From Catalinimonas alkaloidigena (GTDB lineage: Bacteria > Bacteroidota > Bacteroidia > Cytophagales > Flexibacteraceae): DNA of 64,000 bases. Of this stretch, positions 7,550-16,344 are shown piece after piece. The position numbers and the translations under genes were made by a program. Within the stretch, counting starts at the first letter, position 1; the number at the start of each line of letters is the position of its first letter. The stretch lies in the NCBI RefSeq assembly GCF_900100765.1, contig NZ_FNFO01000009.1:186001-250000 (forward strand), given 5' to 3'. The notes below the pieces were generated by a model, which did not search any database, was not told the DNA's origin, and worked only from the letters and a program-made list of their open reading frames with translations.

Positions 7550-10366
7550 ATGCGCAACTTTATACGACTGGCAGGCTTCCTGTGTCTCCTCGGGGGGAGT
7601 CCATCGGGCTGGGCACAGTCAACCTCCGACGGATGGCCGGAACGCACCGCTACCCACCGGCCGTGGACCCGCTGGTGGTGGATGGGCAACGCCGTCGACC
7701 CGGCGAACCTCGATACACTGCTGACGCGCTACGCTGCGGCGGGTTTCGGGGGCGTGGAAGTAACCCCGATTTACGGCGCCATGGGCTACGAAGACCGCTA
7801 CCTGCCGTACCTGTCGCCCACGTGGATGGACGCCCTCCGCTTTTCGGCGCAAAAGGCCGAGGCAGTAGGGATGCGCCTGGACATGAACCTGGGAACGGGC
7901 TGGCCGTTTGGCGGCCCGCAGATCCAACCCGAACACGCCGCGTCGCAACTGGTGATGCAGACCTACGACGTGCGGGGCGGCAAGAAATGGACACACAGTT
8001 TGCAGGTCGATGACCCGAAGCAGCGTGAGTTGGGGGCTACGTTGCAAGCGGTCGTGGCCTACGGCGACGGAGGCGAAGTGGTGGACCTGACCGATCAGGT
8101 GAGTGACGCCGGCCAACTGACCTGGAAACCAAAACGGGGCCAGTGGAAGGTCTACGCTGCGTTTGCCGGACACACGCGGCAACAGGTGAAACGGGCCGCG
8201 CCGGGGGGCGAAGGCTACACGATGAACCATTTTTCGGAAGAGGCGCTACAGACCTACCTCCACCGTTTCGATACGGCGTTCGGTGCGCAGCCTCCGAACG
8301 TGCGGGCCTACTTCAACGACAGCTACGAAGTGTACAACGCCGACTGGTCGCCGAATCTGCTGGACGCGTTCCGGCAGCGGCGGGGCTACGACCTGGCGCT
8401 GCACCTGCGCGAACTGGTGAGCGACGACAGCACGGAGACGCTTGCCCGCCTCAAAAGCGACTACCGCGAGACCCTCAGTGAACTTCTGCTCGAAAACTTT
8501 ACCCGCCCCTGGACCGGGTGGATTCACGGCAAAGGGGGCCTTTCGAAAAACCAGGCGCACGGCTCGCCCGGCAACCTGCTCGACCTCTACGGTGCGGTCG
8601 ACATTCCCGAGTGTGAAACGTTCGGGTCCAGCTACTTTCCCATTCCCGGCCTGCGCCGCGATTCGGCCGACGTGCGCAACGTCGATCCCGATCCCATTTT
8701 TCTGAAATTCGCCTCGTCGCCGGCGCACGTGCTGGGCAAGCCGCTCGTCTCGTGCGAGGCCTTCACCTGGCTGGCCGAGCACTTCAAGGTCGCGCCTTCG
8801 CAGTGCAAACCCGAGGTGGAACAGACCTTTCTGGCGGGCGTCAACCACGTCTTTTACCATGGCACCACCTACTCGCCGCTGGTCGGCGACCAAGCCGCCC
8901 CGTGGCCCGGCTGGCTCTTTTATGCCTCGACCAACTTTGCCCCGTCGAACAGTTGGTGGCCGCAGGTGCAGGGCCTGAACCAGTACATCGCGCGGTGCCA
9001 GTCTGTGTTACAGGCGGGTCGGCCCGACAACGAACTGCTGGTCTACTGGCCTATTTATGACGTGTGGCACGATGCGCACGGCATGGAGTACCAGATCGGC
9101 GTGCACGACGTGGACGAGTGGCTGCACCCAACGCCCTTCTACCAACTCGCCAGGCAGCTGACCGACCGGGGCTATAGCCTCGACTTTGCGTCGGATCTTC
9201 AACTGGAACAGGCCCGAGTGGTGAACGGCAACGTGCGCGTGGCCGATGGGGGGGGCGACTACGCGGTGCTGGTGCTGCCGAAAAGCGAACACCTGCCGGT
9301 CGAAACGTTCGAACAAGCGATGCGACTGGCCCGCGAAGGGGCGACCGTGGTGTTACAGGCTTTGCCGCAGGAAGTGCCGGGACTGCACCAGCTTGACGAA
9401 CGGCGCCAGCAATTGCAACAACGTGTACGGGAGCTGTCGTTTACCGCCGGTACCAACGGCGTGCAGGAGGCGCAGGTGGGCGAAGGGCGCGTGGTGCTGA
9501 CCGCGCAAGTAGAATCCACCCTGCCGACCTTGGGACTAAACCGAGAAACCCTGACTGATTTGGGGTTGAAATTCATTCGTCGGAAAATCGACGGCGGCAC
9601 TTACTACTACGTGGTGAACCATACCCCCGACGCGGTCAATCAAGTGGTCACGCTCACTACGGCCGCGCAGGCAGTGACGATGCTGGACCCCCAGTCGGGT
9701 GCTTACGGCACGGTGCCGGTGCAAACCGGTGGGCAGGGCACGCAAGTAAGGTTGCAACTCGCGCCCGGCGAGGCGATGATTCTCCGGACTGCCGATCAGC
9801 CCCGGGGAGATGCACCCGTCTGGGCTTACGTCACCGAGACGGGAACCGCCCAACCTTTGAATGGACCATGGACATTGCGCTTTACCGAGGGCGGCCCCGA
9901 ACAACCCAAGGACCAGAGCCTGAGTTCGCTTATGTCCTGGACGGAACTTAACGATCCCGACGCCGGACGGTTTTCGGGATGTGCAGAATACAGCACCACG
10001 TTCGAGTGGTCGCCCGAAGAAGGGGTCGACGACTACCGCTTGCAGTTGGGAAACGTGCGGGAAAGCGCCCGGGTATGGCTCAACGGCGAAGAGGTCGGCG
10101 TGTTGTGGAGCCTTCCGTTTCAGGCACGTGTCGGGCCGTTCCTAAAAAAGGGCACCAATACGTTGAAAATCGAGGTGTGCAACCTGATGGCCAACCGCAT
10201 CCGCGACATGGACCGGCGGGGTGTCGAGTGGAAGAAATACCACGAAATCAACTTCGTCAACATCAACTACAAATCGTTCGACGCCTCCGACTGGGCGCCG
10301 CAGCCGTCGGGGTTGCTGGGGCCGGTAACGTTGCAACCCCTCCGGCACACGCCGAACCATCCCTGA
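7550..10366 (+). CDS. Secreted alpha-L-rhamnosidase, glycoside hydrolase family 106
   Basis: A 938-residue GH106 enzyme. The signal peptide is residues 1-22 (WAQ end). The GH106 opening RPWTRWWWMGNAVD is at about 36-49, followed by the TIM-barrel-like catalytic region with VEVTPIYG, AYFNDSYEVY and SCEAFTWL motifs, and a C-terminal beta-sandwich (about 790-938) ending GLLGPVTLQP. GH106 enzymes remove alpha-L-rhamnose from rhamnogalacturonan or from flavonoid glycosides. The start is placed at the ATG at 7550 before the signal peptide rather than the far-upstream in-frame start at 7370. The GH105 gene follows in the same direction after 40 bp, so the two are probably cotranscribed and both act on rhamnogalacturonan I fragments. 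Confidence 0.92.
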   Translation: MRNFIRLAGFLCLLGGSPSGWAQSTSDGWPERTATHRPWTRWWWMGNAVDPANLDTLLTRYAAAGFGGVEVTPIYGAMGYEDRYLPYLSPTWMDALRFSAQKAEAVGMRLDMNLGTGWPFGGPQIQPEHAASQLVMQTYDVRGGKKWTHSLQVDDPKQRELGATLQAVVAYGDGGEVVDLTDQVSDAGQLTWKPKRGQWKVYAAFAGHTRQQVKRAAPGGEGYTMNHFSEEALQTYLHRFDTAFGAQPPNVRAYFNDSYEVYNADWSPNLLDAFRQRRGYDLALHLRELVSDDSTETLARLKSDYRETLSELLLENFTRPWTGWIHGKGGLSKNQAHGSPGNLLDLYGAVDIPECETFGSSYFPIPGLRRDSADVRNVDPDPIFLKFASSPAHVLGKPLVSCEAFTWLAEHFKVAPSQCKPEVEQTFLAGVNHVFYHGTTYSPLVGDQAAPWPGWLFYASTNFAPSNSWWPQVQGLNQYIARCQSVLQAGRPDNELLVYWPIYDVWHDAHGMEYQIGVHDVDEWLHPTPFYQLARQLTDRGYSLDFASDLQLEQARVVNGNVRVADGGGDYAVLVLPKSEHLPVETFEQAMRLAREGATVVLQALPQEVPGLHQLDERRQQLQQRVRELSFTAGTNGVQEAQVGEGRVVLTAQVESTLPTLGLNRETLTDLGLKFIRRKIDGGTYYYVVNHTPDAVNQVVTLTTAAQAVTMLDPQSGAYGTVPVQTGGQGTQVRLQLAPGEAMILRTADQPRGDAPVWAYVTETGTAQPLNGPWTLRFTEGGPEQPKDQSLSSLMSWTELNDPDAGRFSGCAEYSTTFEWSPEEGVDDYRLQLGNVRESARVWLNGEEVGVLWSLPFQARVGPFLKKGTNTLKIEVCNLMANRIRDMDRRGVEWKKYHEINFVNINYKSFDASDWAPQPSGLLGPVTLQPLRHTPNHP

Positions 10367-10406
10367 TTCTTAAGCCGCTACTTCTATCATGATCGTCTAC
10401 TCCTCC

Positions 10407-11651
10407 ATGAGAAAATCCATTGTTGTCTGCCTGCTGCTGTGCGTGGCAGGACACATACGTGCGCAGAACGCCAGCCACACCGAAGCCGTGGTCCGGAAAA
10501 TCGCGGACCGGATCGTCAGCAACGCACAGTATACGTTCGTTTCAGAAACGGATGGTAAAGTCTACGCCTCGACCAAAGACATTCCCAAGAATGTGGAGGT
10601 CAAATTCGCCTCGCCGTTGCAGGAGTGGCACTACTCCAACGGTGTGCTGAACCTGGCGATGGTCAACCTGGGGCGCTACCTCCACGAGCAGAAATACCTT
10701 GACTACGCGGCCAAACACGTCGCCTTCGGATTCGAGAACTACGCGTTTTTCCAGAAACGTTTTAAGCACGACCGGCCCCACCACCGCTATCCATTCGGAC
10801 AGCTCTGGACGATGGACGAACTGGACGATTTCGGAGCGATGGGTGCGAGTGTGTTGGAAGTCTACCAGACGGTAAAAAAGCCGGAATACAAAGCCTACGT
10901 CGAGAAGGCAGGCAATCACATTCTGAACGAGCGCTTGCGGATGCAGGACGGAACGCTGGTGCGCGCGTTTCCGCACGAAAACACGCTGTGGGCCGACGAC
11001 TTGTACATGAGCGTGCCATTTCTGGTGCGGATGGGCAAGGAAACGGGCGATACCAAGTACTTCGACGATGCGGTGAAGCAGGTCCTGAACTTCAGCAAGT
11101 ACCTCTGGGACGAAGAACACGAACTGAACTGGCACTGCTACTACACCGACCTGGAACGAAACGGCGTGGCGCACTGGGGGCGCTGCAACGGCTGGATCAT
11201 GCTGGCGCAGGTTCATCTGCTCGACAACCTTCCGCCCGACCATCCGCAGCGGCAGGCAATCATCGACAACCTGGAACGGCAGATTGTGGGCGTGGCGCGC
11301 TACCAGAATGGCAACGGCGTCTGGCATCAGGTGCTGGACCGCCCCGACTCGTACGAAGAATCGTCGGCCACGGCCATGTTCGTCTACGGGGTGGCGGCGG
11401 CCGTCAACCGGGGGTGGATTCATCCGTCCTATGCCACCATTGCCGTGGAAGGATGGAAGGGACTGGAAAAACTGATGATCACGGACGACGGCCAAATGAA
11501 GGCTATTTGTGTGGGAACCGGCATTCGCGACGACATGCCGTTCTACTACAACCGTCCTACCTCGATGAACGAAAAGCACGGCCTCGGCCCGTTGCTTGAT
11601 GCCGGGGTGGAAATCCTGAAGTTGGAGCGAGGTGTCCTCGCCAAGAAATAA
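10407..11651 (+). CDS. Unsaturated rhamnogalacturonyl hydrolase, GH105 (YteR/YesR-like)
   Basis: A 414-residue (alpha/alpha)6-barrel enzyme that hydrates and releases the 4,5-unsaturated galacturonate left at the non-reducing end by pectin lyases. The signal peptide is residues 1-19 (RAQ end). Visible GH105 signatures are MDELDDFGAMGASVLE, WADDLYMSVPFLVRMG (catalytic Asp), HWGRCNGWIMLA and DSYEESSATAMFVYG. The ATG at 10407 sits directly before the signal peptide and is preferred over 10389. It lies 40 bp downstream of the rhamnosidase gene in a likely operon; enzymatically it acts downstream of a pectate lyase such as the PL10 at 57385. Confidence 0.93.
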   Translation: MRKSIVVCLLLCVAGHIRAQNASHTEAVVRKIADRIVSNAQYTFVSETDGKVYASTKDIPKNVEVKFASPLQEWHYSNGVLNLAMVNLGRYLHEQKYLDYAAKHVAFGFENYAFFQKRFKHDRPHHRYPFGQLWTMDELDDFGAMGASVLEVYQTVKKPEYKAYVEKAGNHILNERLRMQDGTLVRAFPHENTLWADDLYMSVPFLVRMGKETGDTKYFDDAVKQVLNFSKYLWDEEHELNWHCYYTDLERNGVAHWGRCNGWIMLAQVHLLDNLPPDHPQRQAIIDNLERQIVGVARYQNGNGVWHQVLDRPDSYEESSATAMFVYGVAAAVNRGWIHPSYATIAVEGWKGLEKLMITDDGQMKAICVGTGIRDDMPFYYNRPTSMNEKHGLGPLLDAGVEILKLERGVLAKK

Positions 11652-11660
11652 GCCATTATT

Positions 11661-11895
11661 TGTCATCTTGAACGGATGCCGAATGCCGCCCAGCGGAATG
11701 CCGCATCCTTGTCATCTCGAGGTTAGGAGAGATCTCCAACGTGTTGGTTTCTAGCTCTCCCGTAAGCTTTCAGCCGCGCCGCGTAGGCTTGTGGTTGCGG
11801 CAGGATCATGTGAAAGATCTTTTTCCAGAACTGAGAAGATCTCTCACCGCATCGGCACGGTCCGCCGTTGCGGGACCGATTCGTTCGAGATGACA
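11661..11895. repeat. Composite inverted-repeat intergenic element (MITE/REP-like)
   Basis: The left end TGTCATCTTGAACGGATG and the reverse complement of the right end, TGTCATCTCGAACGAATC, match closely, so the gap between the GH105 and GH43-like genes is bounded by terminal inverted repeats. A second copy of the left end, TGTCATCTCGA, lies at 11710-11720, and a small hairpin (ggatgc ... gcatcc with CCGC/GCGG inside) fills 11673-11708. GAGATCTC-like motifs recur inside (11728, 11848). No coding sequence is seen. A shorter relative is at 1540-1590. Confidence 0.6.
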
Positions 11896-11923
11896 AAAAA
11901 TTATGGAGTTCAAATGCTACTAT

Positions 11924-12994
11924 ATGACGTCCCGTCGTGACTTTCTGGCTTCCCTCAGCGTGCTGACCGGCGCGAGTCTCGTGGGCTGGCCGCAGGGCGT
12001 GCGTGCGCAACCCTCTGCCGATTTCCTTCACGGGTTCGTAGATCGGCTGCGCCCCGTCGGGCGGGCCCTGGAGCTGGAAGGCTGGTACGTCTGGTGCAAC
12101 AGCCCCATCGAAGGGCCCGACGGCAAAACCCATGTCTTTTTCTCGCGCTGGCGCGAAGAGAAAGGCATGGGTGGCTGGCTCAACGGCTGCGAAATTGCCC
12201 GCGCCGTCGCTGACTCGCCCGAAGGGCCTTTTACCTACGTCGAGACGGTGCTGTCGCCGCGACCGGGGGCGTGGGACGCGACGACCTGCCACAATCCGCA
12301 CATCCGCCAGATCGGTGACCAGTATTGTCTACTCTACATGGGCAATGCGAACGGCAAAACGAACACCAAGCGGGTCGGCATGGCGCTGGCCTCCTCGCTC
12401 GAAGGACCGTGGCGGCGGCCGGACCAACCGCTGCTGGACGCGGGGCCGACCGGTGCGTGGGACGACCACTGCACCACCAACCCGTCGCTGATTCAACATC
12501 CGAATGGGCAGTACTGGCTCTACTACAAATCGTGGAACACGGCCGACTACGAAAATGAACAAGGGCGCATCCGGGGCAACCGGAAGTATGGCGTGGCCGT
12601 AGCCGATCGCCTCGAAGGACCCTACACTCGATACGAGGGCAATCCGGTAGTCGACTTTTCGGGACGCGGCAACAACACGCAACTGGAAGATGCCTTTGTG
12701 TGGCGGCAGGGGAAAACGTGGTACATGCTGGCCCGCGACATGGGGTACTTCAACCACGAAGTCGGCATCCTGATGGAATCCGCCGACGGCCTGCACTGGT
12801 CCGCCCCGGTGGTGGCGTTTCGCCCGCTGTCGACCTACGTGCAGGAGCCGCCCGCGCCGCCGCATCTGCACCGTTACGGGCGTGTCGAGCGGCCCCAGCT
12901 CTTGTTCCGCAACGGCAAGCCGGCCTACCTGTTTACGGCCGCCCAGGGCGGGAAGTACAGGACCGCCTCTTCGTTTATTTTCCGCCTTGCCTGA
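11924..12994 (+). CDS. Tat-exported GH43-like five-bladed beta-propeller glycosidase
   Basis: A 356-residue protein with a twin-arginine signal (TSRRDFLASLSVLTGASLVG; cleavage after RAQ). The body shows repeated blade motifs of glycosidase propellers: WNGCEIARAVADSPEGPF, CHNPHIRQIGDQYCLLYMG, TTNPSLIQHPNGQYWLYYK, NTQLEDAFVWRQGKTWYMLA and RPQLLFRNGKPAYLF. This is the GH43/GH117-like fold, but the exact family and substrate cannot be assigned. It follows the rhamnogalacturonan genes, separated by the repeat element, so it may have its own promoter. The ATG at 11924 precedes the Tat signal directly; the ATG at 11903 would add seven unrelated residues. Confidence 0.75.
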   Translation: MTSRRDFLASLSVLTGASLVGWPQGVRAQPSADFLHGFVDRLRPVGRALELEGWYVWCNSPIEGPDGKTHVFFSRWREEKGMGGWLNGCEIARAVADSPEGPFTYVETVLSPRPGAWDATTCHNPHIRQIGDQYCLLYMGNANGKTNTKRVGMALASSLEGPWRRPDQPLLDAGPTGAWDDHCTTNPSLIQHPNGQYWLYYKSWNTADYENEQGRIRGNRKYGVAVADRLEGPYTRYEGNPVVDFSGRGNNTQLEDAFVWRQGKTWYMLARDMGYFNHEVGILMESADGLHWSAPVVAFRPLSTYVQEPPAPPHLHRYGRVERPQLLFRNGKPAYLFTAAQGGKYRTASSFIFRLA

Positions 12995-13098
12995 ACGACT
13001 TCTGTCGTGGTTCTATGTTACTTCTTTGCGTGGAGGGCTAACCAAAATGCAATGCTGCCGTATAAAGATGTAGATTGTAAACATAGAATTGAACGATC

Positions 13099-13275
13099 AT
13101 GAGTATCATAGAGGTAATCTTAGCTATATTTTTGCCCCCCGTGGCCGTTGCCCTGCGTTTTGGCTTGGGCGGTAAGTTTTGGTTGAATGTGCTGTTGACC
13201 ATCATCGGGATTATTCCCGGCGTCATTCACGCGTTTTACGTGTTGAGCAAACCCGCAACAGCGCACGCCTACTAA
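13099..13275 (+). CDS. Pmp3/YqaE-type small membrane protein
   Basis: A 58-residue reading frame translating to MSIIEVILAIFLPPVAVALR, then FGLGGKFWLNVLLTIIGIIPG, then VIHAFYVLSKPATAHAY. The two hydrophobic hairpin helices, the central FLPPVAV and the IIGIIPGVIHAFYV end are diagnostic of the UPF0057/Pmp3 proteolipid family (stress-induced modulators of membrane potential in yeast and plants; bacterial role poorly known). It stands alone with a strong terminator 29 bp downstream. The length is normal for the family. Confidence 0.9.
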   Translation: MSIIEVILAIFLPPVAVALRFGLGGKFWLNVLLTIIGIIPGVIHAFYVLSKPATAHAY

Positions 13276-13303
13276 CGACGTTACATCAGTAACATTCCAT
13301 CTG

Positions 13304-13339
13304 CCGGTTCGGACCCTTGGGAACGAACCGGTTTTTTTT
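13304..13339 (+). terminator. Rho-independent terminator after the Pmp3-like gene
   Basis: A perfect 8-bp stem CCGGTTCG/CGAACCGG with a 12-nt loop is followed directly by a run of eight T. It lies 29 bp after the small membrane protein stop. Confidence 0.85.
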
Positions 13340-13501
13340 ATGCAGACACTTGTCTACCGTGCAGCAGGGGTGGACAGGGTTGAGTATCAGGGACTGACGT
13401 ATGTCGGAGGAGGGCAATTTGTCGCGGCGGCCCGGTACGCAACTGGACGAAAAGCGTGTATCTTACGGGCAACCTCTTCCTAACCCTTTTCCCCAACTTC
13501 G

Positions 13502-14194
13502 ATGGCCTACTTCCTGAAATCTGCTTTCGTCTTGAGCACCAGCGTATTGCTCCTCACCGGTTGCAACGATTCTTCTTCCTCCACTTCGGCTACGGCCGAG
13601 GATTCTACGGCTCGTACCAGCACCACCGCGACAGCCGAAGCCGAGTGGATTCCGTTGTTCGACGGTACGTCGCTGGCGGGCTGGAAAGTCAACGAACACC
13701 CCGCCACCTTCACGGTCGAAGACGGCAGCATCGTTGCGCATGGCGAGCGGGCGCATCTGTTCTATGACGGTCCGGTCATGGACCACACGTTCAAAAATTT
13801 TGAGTTGAAGGCCGAGGTGATGACAACGCCGGGTTCTAATTCGGGGGTGTATTTCCACACCCAATACCAGGACGAAGGCTGGCCTTCGAATGGCTATGAA
13901 GTGCAGGTCAACAACTCACATCCCGATCCGCGGCGCACGGCCAGCCTCTACGCAATCGACGATGTGGCCGAGCCTGCCTCTCCTGATAACCAATGGTTTA
14001 CACTTTACATCAAAGTCGACGGAACGCATATCGTCACCGAGGTCGACGGCAAACCGATGGTGGATTATACCCAACCCGACAGCGTCGATACCACGACCGG
14101 CCGGGGGTTGGCCCAAGGCACCTTTGCGTTACAGGGGCACGATCCCGAAAGTAAGGTGTACTTCCGCAGTGTGATGGTCCGCCCGTTGCCGTAA
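13502..14194 (+). CDS. DUF1080 (3-keto-disaccharide hydrolase) lipoprotein
   Basis: A 230-residue lipoprotein. The signal peptide carries the lipobox LLTGC with C21, followed by a Ser/Thr-rich linker (about 22-47), then a single DUF1080 concanavalin-like domain starting EWIPLFDGTSLAGWKV. Family landmarks such as NFELKAEV, NSGVYFHTQY, NGYEVQVNN and GTFALQGHDPESKVYFRSV are present. Members are reported to hydrolyse 3-keto-disaccharides or bind glycans; no 3-keto-sugar oxidoreductase is nearby, so the substrate is open. It is monocistronic and converges on the cupin gene. Confidence 0.9.
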   Translation: MAYFLKSAFVLSTSVLLLTGCNDSSSSTSATAEDSTARTSTTATAEAEWIPLFDGTSLAGWKVNEHPATFTVEDGSIVAHGERAHLFYDGPVMDHTFKNFELKAEVMTTPGSNSGVYFHTQYQDEGWPSNGYEVQVNNSHPDPRRTASLYAIDDVAEPASPDNQWFTLYIKVDGTHIVTEVDGKPMVDYTQPDSVDTTTGRGLAQGTFALQGHDPESKVYFRSVMVRPLP

Positions 14195-14205
14195 TGCGCC
14201 GGAGC

Positions 14206-14670
14206 CTAGTGGCTGGGCTGTTTGGGTACTTTGACGCCTTTGTTGTTCCATTTCCACACGACGAACGTCAGCGGCGTGGTGCCGGTGTTGGTGATGCCGT
14301 GCTCGTCCCAGGGCGCGGCGTACTGCATATCGCCCGCTTGGGCCGGAAACGTTTTGCCGTTCATCGACCAGGTGCCTTCCCCTTCGGTCACCATCAGAAA
14401 CTCTTCCTCGGCGTGCAGGTGGGGCGGGTGAATTTCCATACCGGGTTTGATCACCGCCACGGCCGCCAGTAGGTCTTTCGTGCCGTAGGTCTCGTCGGTG
14501 TAGTAGGTGTAGAGCGATCCCCACTCAAAATCTTCTCTCGATGCTTTTTGCTGCGAAATCACGGCCGAAGGATTTGGTTTGGCCAGACGGCGGGCATACG
14601 AAAAGCCGGCGGTGAAGCTCAGGCCGAGCAAGAAAACGGCAACCAGCGCGAGGGTAATTTTTGTCTTCAT
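14206..14670 (-). CDS. Membrane-anchored or exported cupin-domain protein
   Basis: A 154-residue protein with an N-terminal hydrophobic helix (residues 5-24), either a signal anchor or an uncleaved signal. The cupin motif 1 is HPPHLHAEEEF (H81, H84, H86, E90) and motif 2 contains WDEHGITNTG (H124), so the metal-binding set looks intact. Single-domain cupins of this type often bind a divalent metal, but the ligand or reaction is unknown. It converges with the DUF1080 gene, with 11 bp between stop codons. A role in sugar or redox chemistry in the periplasm is conceivable but unsupported. Confidence 0.82.
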   Translation of the reverse strand: MKTKITLALVAVFLLGLSFTAGFSYARRLAKPNPSAVISQQKASREDFEWGSLYTYYTDETYGTKDLLAAVAVIKPGMEIHPPHLHAEEEFLMVTEGEGTWSMNGKTFPAQAGDMQYAAPWDEHGITNTGTTPLTFVVWKWNNKGVKVPKQPSH

Positions 14671-14999
14671 AGCGTGTAGTCAGGGTATAGGAATGGGATT
14701 AGAGAAGCCAAATTATGCAAAAGTGGGCGATTGGTATACAGGCCGTGGAGTGTGCGAAAGGTGCGGTTGTAAAATACGAGGGTGAAGTTTCATTTAAGAA
14801 TGGATCTGCACCGAGATTGTATTATTGGTAGACGTGGGGGAACTCTTGCGAAGCGGAAACGGCTTATGGGCGTATCTGTTCTCAACCTATTGAATGACTA
14901 TGAATTGTTAAGGTAGCGGCTTTCTGCAAAGACAATATCCGTAAGTTTTGTACAGTTATAGAAAAGCAGAGGAGCCTAATCCTGAGCAATTTAGTGCCT
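14671..14999. other. Intergenic region, 329 bp, no gene seen
   Basis: This divergent gap between the cupin gene (minus) and the small membrane protein gene (plus) must hold both promoters. TAAGTTTTG at about 14943-14951 is near the -7 consensus of Bacteroidota but is not an exact match. Short open frames here have no family-like features. Confidence 0.4.
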
Positions 15000-15317
15000 A
15001 TGAGTAACTACATAGAAATCGCCGACGACACCGTCGTTTCTTCTCTTTATGTAAGCGCCATCGCCCTGGCTTACGAAATGATCAACTGGTGGGCTGCCCA
15101 TCAGGCCCGGGGGCAGAAATTGAAACTTATGTGGATTGGCCACCTGGGTTGTGTGGCGTATCTGTTGGGTGCTCTGCTGACGCTGGTTTTCCCTTTTCCG
15201 TCCGATACGGTTTCTACGCTGGCGGTCGTCACCTCGGGTGTCATGCGCATGAGCGGCATCGGCCTGATCATCGTTGGGTACATCCGCTTGTTACAGATGG
15301 TCCGCACGCTGGGCTAA
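15000..15317 (+). CDS. Small three-helix membrane protein of unknown function
   Basis: A 105-residue protein with three hydrophobic segments (about residues 11-32, 45-63 and 72-95) and the ending GLIIVGYIRLLQMVRTLG. I do not recognise a family. The ATG at 15000 is preferred over an in-frame GTG at 14994. It is monocistronic and ends before a bidirectional hairpin terminator at 15357. It does not appear linked in function to the minus-strand cassette that follows. Confidence 0.6.
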   Translation: MSNYIEIADDTVVSSLYVSAIALAYEMINWWAAHQARGQKLKLMWIGHLGCVAYLLGALLTLVFPFPSDTVSTLAVVTSGVMRMSGIGLIIVGYIRLLQMVRTLG

Positions 15318-15356
15318 GCCGACGCCGCTTGTTCTCTAAAAAAGTAGAATCTCTGC

Positions 15357-15378
15357 AAAAACCTTATGTAAGGTTTTT
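15357..15378. terminator. Bidirectional hairpin terminator
   Basis: AAAAACCTTA and TAAGGTTTTT form a perfect 10-bp stem around two bases, with A-rich and T-rich flanks, so it can work in both directions. It separates the plus-strand small membrane protein from the end of the minus-strand HAD/kinase/ligase cassette. Confidence 0.75.
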
Positions 15379-15450
15379 GAGGCTCTTTGCAGAAAAATCC
15401 GGTAGCAATTCGACTCTATCGTTCTGTCTGTCAGGATGCTACACGCCCGG

Positions 15451-16302
15451 TTACTCCGTGATGGCGGCTGACTCGCAGATATACGTAGGGGTAATTCCCG
15501 TCGCCTGAATGTACTGCTTGGCCAGATGAGCGGGCGTGTTGCCCGACAGGACCATGACCGTATCCAGCCCAAACTTGTTGCCCCCCAGAATGTCGGTGCC
15601 CAGCGTATCGCCGACCATCAGAATGTCGTTCTTGTCGACCGGGTGCATCGGCTGCACGTGCTCGTAGGCGTAGATGAACATTTGTGCGTCGGGCTTCCCG
15701 AAGCGAATGATGCGTTTGCCGGTCACGTCCTCCACCATGTTGGCAATGGCCCCGATGGCGGCCGCCACTTCATTTTTCGAAACCGGATACGCTTTGTCGG
15801 AGTTGGCTACGATGGCCGGAATGTTCCGGTGGCGCAACAGGTTGATCACTTTGTTGATGTCGCGGTTCCAGTCGAACCCTTCGTCGTCCAGAAACACCAC
15901 CACTTCCACGTCCTCTGCAGTTGCAGGGTCCAGTTCGCCTATCGGAATGGCCGTCAGCGAAAGGGTTTCGATGTAGTGGGCCGAATTGGGCGTGCCCAAA
16001 TACGCCACCTTCCCCTTTTTGACTTTGTAGCGCAGGTACTCGCTGGCCAGCATGCCCGACGAGATGATTTTGTCGGGGGTGATGTCGTGCAGCCCCACGC
16101 GGTGGTACGAGTCGGCGAGCAGCTCCGGACTGCGCGAGGCATCGTTGGTCAATACATAATAGCCGATCCCCTGCGCGTTGAGGTAGTCGATGGTACGGTC
16201 CACACCGTCGATGCGTCCGTGTGCGTTTTTGAGCACGCCGAAGGCATCGAAAAAAACTACTTTATACTTCGAGACAATCGATTTGAAATTTCGGATTTTC
16301 AT
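15451..16302 (-). CDS. HAD superfamily class IIA (NagD-like) protein with altered motif I
   Basis: A 283-residue HAD protein, last gene of a three-gene minus-strand cassette. Motif I reads VVFFDAFGVLKNAHG: the nucleophile D19 is present but the usual second Asp of DxD is F21. Motif II is YYVLTND, motif III includes RFGKPDAQMF, and motif IV is MVGDTLGTDILGGNKFGLDT. The class IIA cap lies between motifs II and III. A few IIA subfamilies (TIGR01459 type) also lack the second Asp, so activity is possible but unusual. It starts 42 bp after the kinase gene. Role unknown; a phosphatase or lyase acting on the kinase product is an inference from context. Confidence 0.82.
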   Translation of the reverse strand: MKIRNFKSIVSKYKVVFFDAFGVLKNAHGRIDGVDRTIDYLNAQGIGYYVLTNDASRSPELLADSYHRVGLHDITPDKIISSGMLASEYLRYKVKKGKVAYLGTPNSAHYIETLSLTAIPIGELDPATAEDVEVVVFLDDEGFDWNRDINKVINLLRHRNIPAIVANSDKAYPVSKNEVAAAIGAIANMVEDVTGKRIIRFGKPDAQMFIYAYEHVQPMHPVDKNDILMVGDTLGTDILGGNKFGLDTVMVLSGNTPAHLAKQYIQATGITPTYICESAAITE

Positions 16303-16344
16303 AAAAAGGGTTACTACGCTTACACAAACTCCTGTTACAGAGCA

